Assembly (NCBI GenBank): GCA_034008185.1
Contig: CM067082.1
Location: 6,990,984 to 7,054,983 of the forward strand
Direction of reading: 5' to 3'
DNA: 64,000 nucleotides
Origin: Gorsachius magnificus
Lineage: Eukaryota; Chordata; Aves; Pelecaniformes; Ardeidae
Part shown: piece after piece, positions 24,515 through 35,885 of the stretch
How the letters are laid out: the number at the start of each line of letters is the position of its first letter
How positions within the stretch are numbered: the stretch's first letter is position 1
Program-made: the position numbers and the translations under genes
The notes under the pieces: generated by a model
Databases searched by the model: none
What the model was told of the DNA's origin: nothing
What the model saw: only the letters and a program-made list of their open reading frames with translations

Positions 24515-25079
24515 TGTCCTGTTTTCATCTGGGACAGAGTTAATTTTCTTCCTCATAGCTGGTACGGTGCTGTGTTTTGGATTTAGTACTAGAAGAATGT
24601 TGATAACACACTGATGTTTTAGTTGTTGCTGGGTAGTGCTTAGACTCACCAAGGACTTCTCAGCTGTCAGCTGTGTCAGGTGCACGAGAAGCTGGGAGGG
24701 GACACAGCCAGGACAGCTGACCCAAACTGACCAAAGGGCTATTCCATACCATAAGACGTCATGCTCAGCATAAAAAGCTGGGGGAAGAAGAAGGAAGGGG
24801 GAGATGTTCGGAGTGACGGTGTTTGTCTTCCCAAATCACCATTGCATGTGATGGAGCCCTGCTTTCCTGGAGATGGCTGAACACCTGCCTGCAGTAAGTG
24901 AATTCCTTGCTTTGCTTTGCTTGCATGTGTGGCTTTTGCTTTCCCTATTAAACTGTCTTTATTTTAACCCATGAGTTTTCTCACTTTTACTCCTCTGATT
25001 CTCTCCCCTGTCCCATTGTGGGGGGAGTGAGTGAGTGGCTGCATGGTGCTGAGTTGCCAGCTGGGGTTAGACCACGACA
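24515..25079 (+). mobile_element. Solo endogenous-retrovirus LTR, near full length
   Basis: Forward avian ERV LTR, TG...CA: starts TGTCCTGTTTTCATCTGGGA and ends GGGGTTAGACCACGACA. Internal landmarks in order: GGTACGGTGCTGTGTTTTGG, AGTTGTTGCTGGGTAGTGC, ACAGCCAGGACAGCTGACC, CCATACCATAAGACGTCATG, a TATA-type CATAAAAAG at 24769-24777, GGCTGAACACCTGCCTGC, and CTATTAAACTGTCTTTA with the polyadenylation signal (ATTAAA) near 24947. Flanking 5-mers GTGAT and GTCCT agree at only 3 of 5 positions, so the target duplication is decayed or absent. No internal viral genes adjoin it; it is most likely the product of LTR-LTR recombination. It is a different subfamily from the 2611 and 31299 copies (for example CACCAAGGACTTCTCAGCTG in place of their GTCAAGGCCTTTTCTGC). 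Confidence 0.9.
24769..24777 (+). promoter_or_regulatory. Putative TATA box of the LTR at 24515
   Basis: CATAAAAAG lies about 255 bp into the LTR, just after the conserved ACGTCATGCTCAG, which contains a CRE-like ACGTCA. This is where the U3 promoter of the family is expected. The same position in sibling copies reads CATAAAGC (near 2834) and, on the minus strand, CATATAAATC (31613-31622). The placement is inferred from position and motif; there is no evidence that it is active. Confidence 0.5.
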
Positions 25080-25407
25080 GTCCTTTTATGGAGGCCCCAG
25101 CAAGGATGTCCAAAACCAGGACAGTCATCAACTGAACTGAGCACTCATTGATGGTAGTGGGAGCTTGGACTTCTAAAGCAGATGCAGATTGCATTTGCAG
25201 ATGTGCAGGTTTGGAAGATAATTTCACTCTTTCAGCAGAATCTAATCTCTGCTCCCAACCATTCCTGTCCTCCTTGACTCCTCTTCACCCATCTTTGTCA
25301 TATGGCATGAATATAGTTTCCCTTTTCTCAGCACCCACGTAACTCCTGTTAGAGAAAGGTAATGACAGCAGGTATGGCTTTGCTTACCTCCTCAGTTTAT
25401 ATCTGCA
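25080..25407. other. Unique DNA, no gene recognised
   Basis: About 330 bp between an LTR and a CR1 tail. Two overlapping open frames (minus 24964-25227, plus 25148-25342) have no recognisable domain, and the first starts inside the LTR. Confidence 0.5.
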
Positions 25408-25513
25408 GTAGGGACATGGTTTAGTGGTGGGATGTCAGGGTTAGGTTAAAGGTTGGACTTGATGATCTTAAAGGTCTTTTCCAATCGAAGCGGTTCTATG
25501 AATCTATGATTCT
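25408..25513 (+). mobile_element. CR1 LINE 3' end, second subfamily
   Basis: About 105 bp: AGGGACATGGTTTAGTGGTG, GGTTAGGTTAAAGGTTGGAC, TTGATGATCTTAAAGGTCTT, then TTCTATGAATCTATGATTCT. This is the 3' UTR of the same CR1 subfamily as the reverse fragment at 6335-6450. No coding sequence remains. The tail shows point changes (CCAATCGAAGCGG where CCAACC plus AAATGATT is usual). Confidence 0.92.
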
Positions 25514-28500
25514 CAACACACAGAAACTTTAAAGCAGTTAGGTGACAAACATCAAATTTAAACATAGGCAAAGAAAGATTTCAGGATAATATGTTTAGCT
25601 TTGCATTAATTTTTGCAGGGATGCAAATATTCTTTCACTATCTCCAGAATCCACCCTACAAAAGGTAAAGTACTTCTTTAATAAAGCTGCTATAAGAGTT
25701 TTATTCTGAACAAAACAATGCCTTATTTTTTTTTTTTTTTTGCATTTCTTTTGTTTTGTTCTCAGAAACGGATCATTTCAGCTGTATCAGATTGTGGTTA
25801 GTGATTAAAGTCAGGGAAGTCTAATGTATTTGAAAACAGCATCTTATCAGATATTTTCTGCGGGTGTGCCATGTACATGACTCATTAAATTGCATATAAA
25901 ATTTCATGGTTTCTAATATATATAATATGAATATGTATCTTTCAATATGAATGGGGATTAATGTGAAAAACTGGACCAGAGGCAGATCTGGTTTGAGGTT
26001 TTTCTATTATTTTTCTTGCAGATTTTTGTGGTAACTTTTGTTATATTATTTCAAGAATATTTATTTCTTGCGAATAACTTTTCACAATTGTAAATAAGCA
26101 AGAGATAACCTGGTCCTCATTAATTTTACAATCCAGATCCAGCAGGCCTCTTCATAGAAAAAGTAAAAACAACATGTGGGATAGAACACTGAAAACAACA
26201 TTGAAGACAGCATGGGCTTTTTGTTACTTCTAAGTAACAACATTATAACAACTGTAAATTTTGTTTGGAATTTGGACCAGCTATGCAGAGGGATGAGATG
26301 TTAAATTTCTTTTTTTATATCTCCATTGGATTCAAAAGAATGTGAAGCTCTGGACTTCAGAAAGTTTTGAGTCTCATCCCTTTAAATATGGAACCAAATT
26401 CATTCCAGACTGGACTTCTTGATTTCAGTAATACCATTCATTTCAGCAGCACAACTGATTTCACCCTGGAAACCATGAACAGTTTTGACCTGATGTGCAT
26501 GTCTTGTACTGATTTATGAGAAGGGGTTTTCATATAAATCATGAAATTTTCCTTGATGGTTCAAGGACTATGTGGAAATTTAAGTGAATTATACATTTGG
26601 AGGTAGAGAAGACACCTAGTGATACCATTTGTATAGTTCTGTCATTTTCTAACTGGTATTTAAATAGGCCAAAAATATGGTAGCCATGTGTTCTGCTTGT
26701 TTGCCACAGTGTGAGCTTACAATTGGCACTGATCATTATCACTGAACCTTTTGCCATAAAATGAAAAATAATTCTCCCTTCTATTTTACAGCAACAGGAA
26801 TGAGAGAAAATGGAGTTTCTTGCTACTCTGAGAATGATCTTTCTCAGTTCCTCAAGAGCTCTAAGCCACCTGTACTCCAGTTCTGAATGAAAAGTTGGGC
26901 AGTATTTTGAAAAGGTGTTTGACCAAGTAATAAAAGGAAGAGCAATATAGTGAGGACAATTCATAGAAAGGACTTAAAAAGGATCTCGAGGGATTCAGAG
27001 AATGTAATAGAAAATAAAAGATAGAAAAACTACCATCATTCAAGCAAGAAAGTTTAATATGCTGCAGTCGGCATTTGAAACTTCAGAAGAATTTATGCCG
27101 TAAAAAAAAATTAAAATATAGAAAATTTAAAAGAAAGAACATGACATATGGGATGGTGATGTATAAAACAGGGAGAGGGTAACATCCTTTGAAGGACTGT
27201 AGGAAGCTGTTAAATATACATTTTTTGGATGTGGAAATGATGAAAAGTGAATGAGGATAGCACAAGGTTCTAAATAGATAATTTCAAAAGATGTAAAGAA
27301 GTTATGAACATTGTGAGAGTATTGTGCTCCTTGGAAAGATGTTTAATTTATACTTTTTGACATTTTTCTTTAGAAAAACACAAAGCAAAACCAAGACAAA
27401 GATAGTTCCTCTCATAGGAATGTGAGCACAGCTCCCATTTCATCAAAATTTGTGAAGTTTGCAGTTATGCTGCATTTTTACTTTGGTGTCCCCTTCCTTC
27501 CATGAGGAAGATTAAAGCTGTTTTCCACATTTTGCATTTAACAAATTTGCTAAGGCAGCATCTGGTAAAGTCTATCTAAACATTTGTCCCTAGGAAAAAG
27601 ATCTCATCAGCAGCTGATTTGTCCATTCCGGGAGGATGTGATCCTAGGATCTGGACATGATTAACCTTATTAGGTTTTCAAAAATGAGCATTCAGATCTA
27701 AACCCAAACAGTGTGAAGAAACAGCTTATTTGAAAACAGCTCTCATTTGAAGTTTTACATATATTTGCAGTGCTGGGCTACTTTAATTCAAAAAATATTT
27801 CAAAAGTATCTCTCAAATTATGTCCTGTATTTCAAGCCACAGGATCTGTTCAAATTTATTTCAACTGCAGCTCAGTGAAGGTATTGAGATCTTACAGACC
27901 TCCACTTCCTGAGCGTAGGTTAGTGAACACATACAAAGTTAAAAGAGAGCAGGCCAGACCCTGAAATTTTTAATCAGATGAAACTCCCATGCCTCGGTGA
28001 GAATTTTGCTAAGGTTAGGACTACTAGACTTGGCTCAGCTCCAGCGCCGGATCTGTGAACTTTGCTTAGCTTCAGGCCAATTAGAGTTCAGAGACACAAA
28101 GGTACTGCAGAGACTTCACTGCCGATAACCCGAGGCCAGATCTTGAAGGTTTTGCTACTTTCTTTCTCAGCACATACGCAGGCAAACCTCCACTGACACT
28201 GGGAGCTGACTGCCTAAGCGAAGACATCAGGGAGGGATTTAAAAAAGCGTTGCACAGATTGTAGTGGGAACTTTGCATTTCAAAGGGGATTCAGCATTTA
28301 ATTCAGATGTAGGAAAAATCAAACAAAAATGTTAACCTTAAAAACATTAATTCCACACTAAGTTTTATTATTCAAGTATTAGTGATGCTGATTAGAACAA
28401 CTCTACGCTGTGTCCTATGTGGATGTATTATGCTCTTTTCTGTGGACGTATTATGCTCTTTTCTGTAATTCTGATGTTGTAGCTGAAATATAATAGATAA

Positions 28501-31298
28501 GTGATATATGGGAAAACGTTTAAATATTGTGCTATATACAATTACAGTAATCTTAGTCCCTGTCCCATGACAGAGTTAAAGTGAATGCACTTAGAGTGTA
28601 TGCAGCTCTAATAAAAAAGTGATTATATCATATAGCTTATTCAAATGTTACCATTATGAGAACAATTATAATGATAAAATTATGTGTACACAGGGAGTCT
28701 TGATGATAGTGAAATATTTCCCTAAATGAAATAGTGCCCAGAAGTTTTAAAAATGCTGTGCAGAATTTAAACAAAAAATTATTAAGAAAAACAAAATAGT
28801 GACAGTTGCAGGCTTTGACTTTCTTCAAATGCTTCAATTTTCCATTTCCTTAGTGCTTTTTAAGAAAGGCTATAATATATTTTGCATTGAATAATACAGT
28901 ATTAGACTACCCATTGTAGGACACAGTCAAACTTTGTGAGGTTCTTCTTCATTGATGCACATACAGACTTGCCCTAACGGATATGGCACAGACATTGACT
29001 CTAAATGACACAAGCCCACACGGATGGAACAATAGTTTTGCTATAAAAACAGTGTCAAGGGCAATGTTAGCAGAGTGAGCACTACATGACATGTTGGAAA
29101 AGGAGAATAGGGGCACACAGGATAAGTGCCTCTTTTTCAGCTGAAATCGGAGTAGGACTAACTTCAGTTTTATTGTCCAAACCTATAAATCCAAGGTTTG
29201 GTTTTCAAACACCAAACTGGCTCATGGTATCATGGGCCCCTGCTTTTGCTCTTTAGGAAGACTGCCCACATGACTTCCAGTGGTGTCTCTCCTTCAGGGA
29301 ACTACTCAGGTAACTGTAGTGCCATATAAGGCACTACAGTTAATAAGGGTAGCCAGTCTGGCACACAATGCATTTATCAGAAAGGTGAGGGCCTCTTGTA
29401 AACCCTGTGTAATATTTTCCAGCCCTCTGCAAATATTTTAGATGGGATGGTGGGGGGTGGTACCTAAACTGGAGCTGCGCACTCGTGCTTCATCATGTCC
29501 TTGTCTCTCCCAATGGTTCCTGCCTCTGAAGTGGGATTCAGTATTATTCAGCTGGTGGAGAGCAGCTAAGAACCCTTGTTTATTAACATATGAAACTGCA
29601 TGAGTAGTTTGGCTGTATTCTGAATGTACTTGGGTGAATTTACATCTAAATAAAAGTTCACAGTTCCTTTCTTTAATGCCCACCTAACTTATAATTCCTA
29701 TTAAAATGTCTCTTATCAGATGGAACAATAACTTGTTTCTCAGTAGATTTTACTATGTCTGGATTTTCTTTTCTCCTTGTGAAAACATCCTTATAACCTG
29801 AGACACCCAACAGAAAGAAAACTACATGAAGAATTGATTAGAAGTCCAACTAAAAAAAAATTTTAAAAGTAAACACAAAAGTGCGTTAAATGTGATATCA
29901 CAGGCTACAGCTACATTATGGAATTAAACAATACTGGTGGATGCACCTAAAGGACTGGAAGTCAGCCATTGATATTGTGTGCAAAACAGATTTTGCATGA
30001 ACCCCATACAACTCTTCCAAGCAAATCCATACAAATGAACCATTCCCTGAAGGCAGTTTTGATGTCACCATTCTGGATTCAAGGCTAAGAAAATTTAAGA
30101 ATATGGGCACAAATTATTCTGTGCTCATTGGCCTTAGGTGCCTGAGAAAAGTTCCAAACATACTTACTAAAAGCACATGAGCATGCCTCAGATCTCTGAT
30201 TACTCTCATTTTCAGAGTCTGAGATAAAAAACTGTACATGTCCCTCCCTTGCAAACTAAAGAATAACTCGAGACATACAGATGCAGATGCTCAGATGCAT
30301 TTCGATGCCTAAGTTCATGAGTGGGTAGGCACCCAAATTCCTTGGGGAAACTCTGCTTGATCAAGTTCCTTATAATTCTGCAGGATGTCTTTGAGAGAGC
30401 AGATCTTGGTCTCCCCTTGCACCTCAGTGACTTGATCCTGTGCCAGGATCAGATTCTGCCCTGTTGTGTGACAAACTGTATACGAACAGTGTTGTGCAAC
30501 ACACCTTCTGGCTGATAAGTATTGCTGTGGCACTGAGGGCATGGCTGTGTGGGGCAGGAGGGATCAGCCACTGAGGTTCCTAAAATGATGCTGAAGAAGC
30601 TGACTCTGCCACCAGAAGCTCATGGCCAGAGCTGTATCAAGGCTAATTAGGTCCACAGAGAGGCAGGGCTCATTAGCTGCCAGGAAGTCCTCACTGACAC
30701 ACCTCTACTGCTTTTGGGATGCCAGCATCCTTTCATAAGTCTAGACTGAGCTGTCTACACGTACCAGTTTCCTTGGAGTTAACTCAAGGTCTCTAGTTCC
30801 GCACTGTCTCTGTAAACCTGCCTTGAATCCTTATTAGCTCAGCTCCTTTTTTGTTAATCCTCTTCTGGACTTGCATTGTTTAAAAGACTAAAACCTGGAA
30901 TTCGTTAATCATTACATTTTTTTTTTAATATCATTTCCAGCTAATGAGATATCCCTGGCTATAACTACGTGGATACATAGAAACTCATGCTTCTTCAATG
31001 AAGAAACAGTTAATCATTTTTCTTTTGACATTAAATCTATTATTCATGTCAATATGACATGGATGTAGAACTGTCATTACAAGATCATTACAAAGAATTT
31101 CTTTATCTGAGACTATGCTAGGAGAGATGATAATTGTTATTGCTAATAAAAGTAACTGCTATTACTTGGATTTTAAAATATAATTACATGGCAGGAATAC
31201 TTTGCTTCCATTTACTTACACAACCCATGTAATAACCATATAACTAAATTAGAAATGGATGAGGTGGATAGAGGAGATTAAATCCACATTTACCCATT
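25514..31298. other. Unique AT-rich DNA, no gene recognised
   Basis: 5.8 kb with no recognised gene or repeat family. Contains T-runs (25727-25741, 30917-30927) and a 23-bp perfect-but-one tandem duplication at 28418-28463, listed separately. The largest frame is minus 26539-26964 (141 codons), with no domain seen. Frames on both strands at 30315-30542 sit in a slightly GC-richer patch but overlap each other and show nothing recognisable. Confidence 0.5.
28418..28463. repeat. Two-copy 23-bp tandem duplication
   Basis: TGTGGATGTATTATGCTCTT plus TTC is followed immediately by the same 23 bases with a single T-to-C change at the seventh base. It then continues with TGT, the start of a third unit. 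This is a simple replication-slippage type duplication, recent enough to differ at one base only. No functional meaning is inferred. Confidence 0.9.
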
Positions 31299-31892
31299 TA
31301 TCGTGGTTTAACCCCAGCTGGCAACTAAGCCCCATGCAGCCGCTCGCTCACACCCCCATGGTTGGGATGGAGGAGAAAATAGGAAGGGTAAAAGTGAGAA
31401 AACTCAGCAGTTGAGATAAAAACAGTTTAATATGTAAAGCAAAACCTGTGCATGCAAACAAAGCAAGACAAAAATTCACTCCTTGCTTCCCATGGGCAGG
31501 CAGGTGCTCAGCCACCTCCAGGAAAGCAGGGCTCCATCACGCATAGTGGTGACTTGAGAAGACAAATGACATCACTACGAAGGTCTCCCCTTCCTTCTTC
31601 TTCCCCCAGATTTATATGCTGAGCATGGTGTCATATGTTGTGGGATATCCCTTGGGTCAGTTGGGGTCAGCTGTCCCAGCCATGTCCCCTCCCAACTTCT
31701 CGTGCCCCCCCAGCCTCCTCACTGGTGGGGTGGGGTGAGGAGCAGAAAAGGCCTTGACTCTGTGTAAGCCCTGCTCAGCAGTAACTAAAACACCCCTGTG
31801 TTACCAGCACTCTTTCCAGCACAAATCCAAACCATAGCCCCGTACTGGCTACTATGAAGAACATTAACTCTGTCTCAGCCAAAACCAGCACA
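31299..31892 (-). mobile_element. Solo endogenous-retrovirus LTR, reverse strand
   Basis: Near full-length reverse copy (~594 bp). On the plus strand it begins TATCGTGGTTTAACCCCAGC (reverse complement of the LTR 3' end) and ends CTCAGCCAAAACCAGCACA (reverse complement of the 5' end). The expected terminal TG appears mutated to TA at 31299-31300. The complement shows, in order: the start TGTGCTGGTTTTGGCTGAGA, the GGCTGGGGGGGCACGAGAAG block, a TATA-type CATATAAATCTGGGGGAAG (31604-31622), GGCTGAGCACCTGCCTGCCC, and TATTAAACTGTTTTTATCTC. Subfamily as for 2611-3158 (GTCAAGGCCTTTTCTGC variant). Flanking 5-mers CCATT and GCTTT do not match convincingly. No internal viral genes adjoin it. Confidence 0.9.
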
Positions 31893-32879
31893 GCTTTCTC
31901 ATGGTATGCAGAAAGTTCTCCCAGGACTGACTGAATAAAGAGCAAAGAATTAGTGAGGAGACATTTCTTTAAGTCGCATGGCAGACACAGATGATCAAAA
32001 GATGAACAAGGCAGTTGCTCACTGGGCTGGATGATGCTGCCAGCAATCAAGCTGAAGGCTTCTCTCTCTGCTGACAGGTGTATGCTAATGACCCCTGCAG
32101 AGATCCCCTCTGTACCTGTGTATCCATATGGCTGTTCATACACACATGCACATTGTCCCCATAATGCCTTCTCTCTTTTCCCAAACTTCACTGGTGCCAA
32201 CTACTCCATGATGTAAGGATGCTATGAGGGTCACTTGCAGTGATAGAGCTCAGCAAGATAACAGGTACATTTCTCCCCCTCAAATAAATAATTAAGAAAA
32301 GAATGTGTATGTAGAAAGTTTATCTGAGGAATGTGGTAAATAATAATGTGATTTGTTATCTGACTAAAGCTGAATACAGAGTGTATAAATACCAGATGCA
32401 AAAAGAACTTTCTCTACCAGCACTAGTTAGGGTGTAATATATATTTTATTTTCCACAAGTTATTGCGACTGTGGCATCTTTAGCTGATGGAACTGAAATA
32501 TAAAGTGAGAACCAGATTCAATCAAAAATATGTCATGCTTCTGTAACATGCCGGTGCTATTAAATATACTTTTATATGTGTATAAAGATTAATTTTATAC
32601 AGTTCTGCCATACAAGATTTTTTTACCTTTTCTCATTCTGTTTCTCCACTCTGAAAGATTATATAGATATGTCTACCTATGTGTGTGTGTCTGTGTGTCA
32701 GAGCGTTCCATTGAGAGATATAAAAAGGTAATTGAATGAACTTGATGAACTTTCCTTGATGAGCTAAGCGTGAGGGATTTTGAGAACCTGTATAATCCTG
32801 TAGGGAACAGGGGAATGCATCTCATTCCTCACAGTGTGGCTGTGGTGTATCACGGATAGTTTTCACCTGGGATTATACT
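31893..32879. other. Unique DNA, no gene recognised
   Basis: About 1 kb. Includes a short GTGTGTGTGTCTGTGTGTC microsatellite at 32681-32700. The minus frame at 31775-32200 (141 codons) begins in this unique DNA and continues into the 5' end of the LTR at 31299-31892, so it is not a gene. Nothing else recognised. Confidence 0.5.
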
Positions 32880-33125
32880 TAGCACCTTTGTTAATGATCT
32901 AAAAGATGGAGCACATTAATTCACCTTGCAGATCACACTATGGCAGGAAGTGTGCAAAATACAATGTAAGGAGAGAGAAACAACAGAAGGGGCCTAAAAA
33001 GGAGATTAGAAGGAGAGGCAGGAAATGAGATTCAAGCAGGGAAAATGCATTTGTGGGAAAGAAGCAACTCAGAACTCAGCTGAAGCTGGGGAGTAATTTA
33101 AAGTCTGATTAAAAGCCTCTTGACA
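32880..33125 (+). mobile_element. Ancient CR1/L3-like LINE remnant (tentative)
   Basis: Translating all plus frames gives a broken but ordered match to a LINE reverse transcriptase. FVNDLKDGAH (about 32888-32917) corresponds to the FINDL.DG stretch of CR1-group enzymes. After a frameshift comes ADHTMAGSVQNTM..ERNNRR (about 32931-32990), where the expected block is FADDTKL.G..NT, then GLKRRLE and NEIQAGKMHLWERSN (about 33025-33075) where E.NA.KC.V.HLG is usual. The order and spacing are right, but identity is low and there are stops, so this is a very old copy, much older than the other CR1s here. The catalytic ADD is altered. The alignment is made by eye from family knowledge. Confidence 0.5.
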
Positions 33126-35885
33126 TTAGTGGAAAAGATGCACGCTGATTTTAATGGGCCTTGAAACTGATGTCTTTTAAAGCACTTTGAGTTCCTTGAA
33201 TGAAGGAGGCAATATACAGCAGGTCTTATCCTGTGGGGGAGAATTTTCAGTGTATGTCGGTAGCAGGAGGAGTGAGGGAAGTATTTACAGAATTATTTGG
33301 GACTATGAAAGTAATAACAGCATTTTCACTCCCTCTTGTCTCTCTTCTAACCTATCCCCCATGTTCCTTGCAGCTATGGAGGTGAATAGGGCATAGGGGG
33401 GCTAGTTTATGAGTGTAAGATAATTCAGTTATGTACGTAGAATCCCCAAAGTTCCATTTGTCACTCTGCTCATGTTTGAAAACTACACCCTTCCACCCAA
33501 AAAATGCTCTTTAATGGGGCTGGAATGTTGCAACAGAGAACAGCATTTCAGTGGTGTGTAGTGGAGGATGTTGCGCAACAAACTCTGCAGATGTACTTAA
33601 TAGCTTATGCTATGCATGAAATTTTAAGAGAGTCCTTTTTCTTCACAAAATCTTAATACAAAGGATTCCCCCACTTGGTTTATTAAATGGACGTGATAGG
33701 GTGTAGACAAAGTCATGGATTTAAGCTGCAACTATTCATCCACACCTAGAGTACTTGATCCATTTTTTAAAATCAAGCTTATACATAAAGCAGGAAAATC
33801 TTCTTCAATATTAACATAACCACTAGCTCACCTGGTTGCCTATGAACACTAATTAAAGCTCATTTATTAATTTTAATTGTGCTACATGCTGAGACATTAA
33901 TGAAGCAATCTAAAAATGTTCTTTTAGAACCTAACATGACCACAATAACTATGTATATTCACGTCAATGTTAAGTGTATTTAGCATCTCTGTACAGAATG
34001 GTTTTGTACACTCAGTGCAAAGAACCCAATTTGGAAATATGTATATGTGTATTATCATATTTCTGAAAAATATATTTATCAATACTGTTTTGAATATTTT
34101 TATTTATTTCTGTGTTACCTTCTCACTTTTCTTATCTTCATTTCTTTCTTCTATTTTCACCTTTCTTCCTGTGTTTTTCCTTTTCTTTTTAGTCCCTAAA
34201 AAAAGGAAATAAAAAAGAATAATGAAAAAAAGAAATGGATGAAAGAGAAAGTGATATATCAAATCTATTTGAAAAATGAACATTATAAAACGATGCAAAA
34301 CAAACAAGGGAAAAATATTGTATGTTCCCTTTTTGCCATTTTTACTAAAAAATGTGGGAAGAAGGGAACAAAACCAACTTTCACTTTCAAGTTTCAATTA
34401 ACAAGAAATACCTTAATAAGCATACACACTTATGTAAATTTTAAAACTTTGTTAATTGGAAAAGTAAGGACGTACACCAGTGTTGCACCTCACTGAATCC
34501 AAACAATTATAAAAGACAGTGAAAGTATAAGTGATAATGAGAAGCTCTACTACTTGCAACTGTGCTGAAATATCTGCCTAGATCCTCTCCAGGGCATTCA
34601 TACACCACAGGTTTCTACTGAATAGGTCACAGAATTTTCTTCAAAATCTACATCCCCCAAATGTTAAAGGCTTGACTTCTGTTTGTACTTAGCATCATTC
34701 TACAAATGCAAAAAGTCCTTTATTTTTGTCTTACATCAAGGCCTGTTCCCATTTCAAGAAGCACTAGCACAGGTAAGATGCTTGATTAGCCCCTCCACTC
34801 ATCAGAGTACCTGGGTGGGTGGTGACTATAATGGAAACCTCTGACTGTCACCAACAAGACAGGCAAATATTTGCATGGGTTAAATTCTCGTGTTTCTCAT
34901 ATTTCCTAATTCAAACATATTCTTTCTCGCCTTCTAGCAGAGGGTTTGTTTCTGCTGAAAATCTTATTACTGAGTCAGCTTGCTCAGAGGAACATCTAAA
35001 GGCATGTCGGAGAGACCCACTGAGAGCAGCTTGCTGAGGCAGGCCTGCATGAGTGGGCACCCTGTATTGCCATGAGCCAAATAACTATACACCATGTGCC
35101 TGCTAGGCAGAATAACCACCTCTCCTTGTTTGCCTGCGTGCCAGCTGGTGGGGAAATGGCAGACGCTTGCACAGGAGAGGGGAACTTCAGTTTCCAAGCA
35201 GATGCCTGCGTGAGTGCGACCTCAGGTGAAGTCTGTATAAGAACATCCCTCAGGAGGGGGCGACTGCCTTCTGCTTGGAGGGCTGTTTTTAGAGTCAGAG
35301 CGACAGTGACAGCTTCAGATGAAGCCATCTGAAAAAGATCTGAAGCGGACCAAGGAGTCCCTTAGTGCAACAGAGGAACACAAGCATGGTACTTATTGCG
35401 TATCAGATAAATGCTGTGACATTCAGAACTCCTTCAGTTCCATGACAGAAAAGTATGTTTTACAACAGTTGTAGATGCACTGTTGCAACTAAATCAGTCC
35501 TAAAGCACAGGTAGTGAAGCAACAGTTTTTCCAGACATACACTTATTTATAATGTTATATGATTTGGCATGTGATATAAACAGGCCATTTTTTTTTTTGA
35601 CCCATATGGGAATTTTCTTAAAGGGCATCTTCCTTTAAGAAAGATAAGTGATATGACTGAAAGTAATTGTGGTGCAAGAAAACAGCACACAACCTGCTCC
35701 TTCAGAGCTGACACAAAGGATTTTGGAAAATAATGGGAATTTCTCCAGTGAGACCACTGAGAACAAACCAGGCCTTTAGTAAAGAGAAATAAATATATCT
35801 ATACAGACCATGACAAATCCTTAGCTGAGATAAATCAGAATCTCCCCAGTGACTTACGCTGAAAATCTGGCTCTATAATATTGAT
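33126..35885. other. Unique DNA with a GC-richer patch
   Basis: Mostly AT-rich, with pyrimidine-then-purine stretches at 34130-34240 that give spurious Phe/Lys-rich frames. The exception is 34990-35340, visibly GC-richer than its surroundings. It carries overlapping open frames of 110 codons (minus 34996-35328) and 86 codons (plus 35072-35332). I recognise no domain, repeat or splice-bounded exon in it. Confidence 0.5.

Noticed and set aside
24515..25079. A provirus with internal genes beside the LTR
   Set aside because: No gag, pol or env-like frames, primer-binding site or second matching LTR flank it. The same holds for the LTRs at 31299 and 50645.
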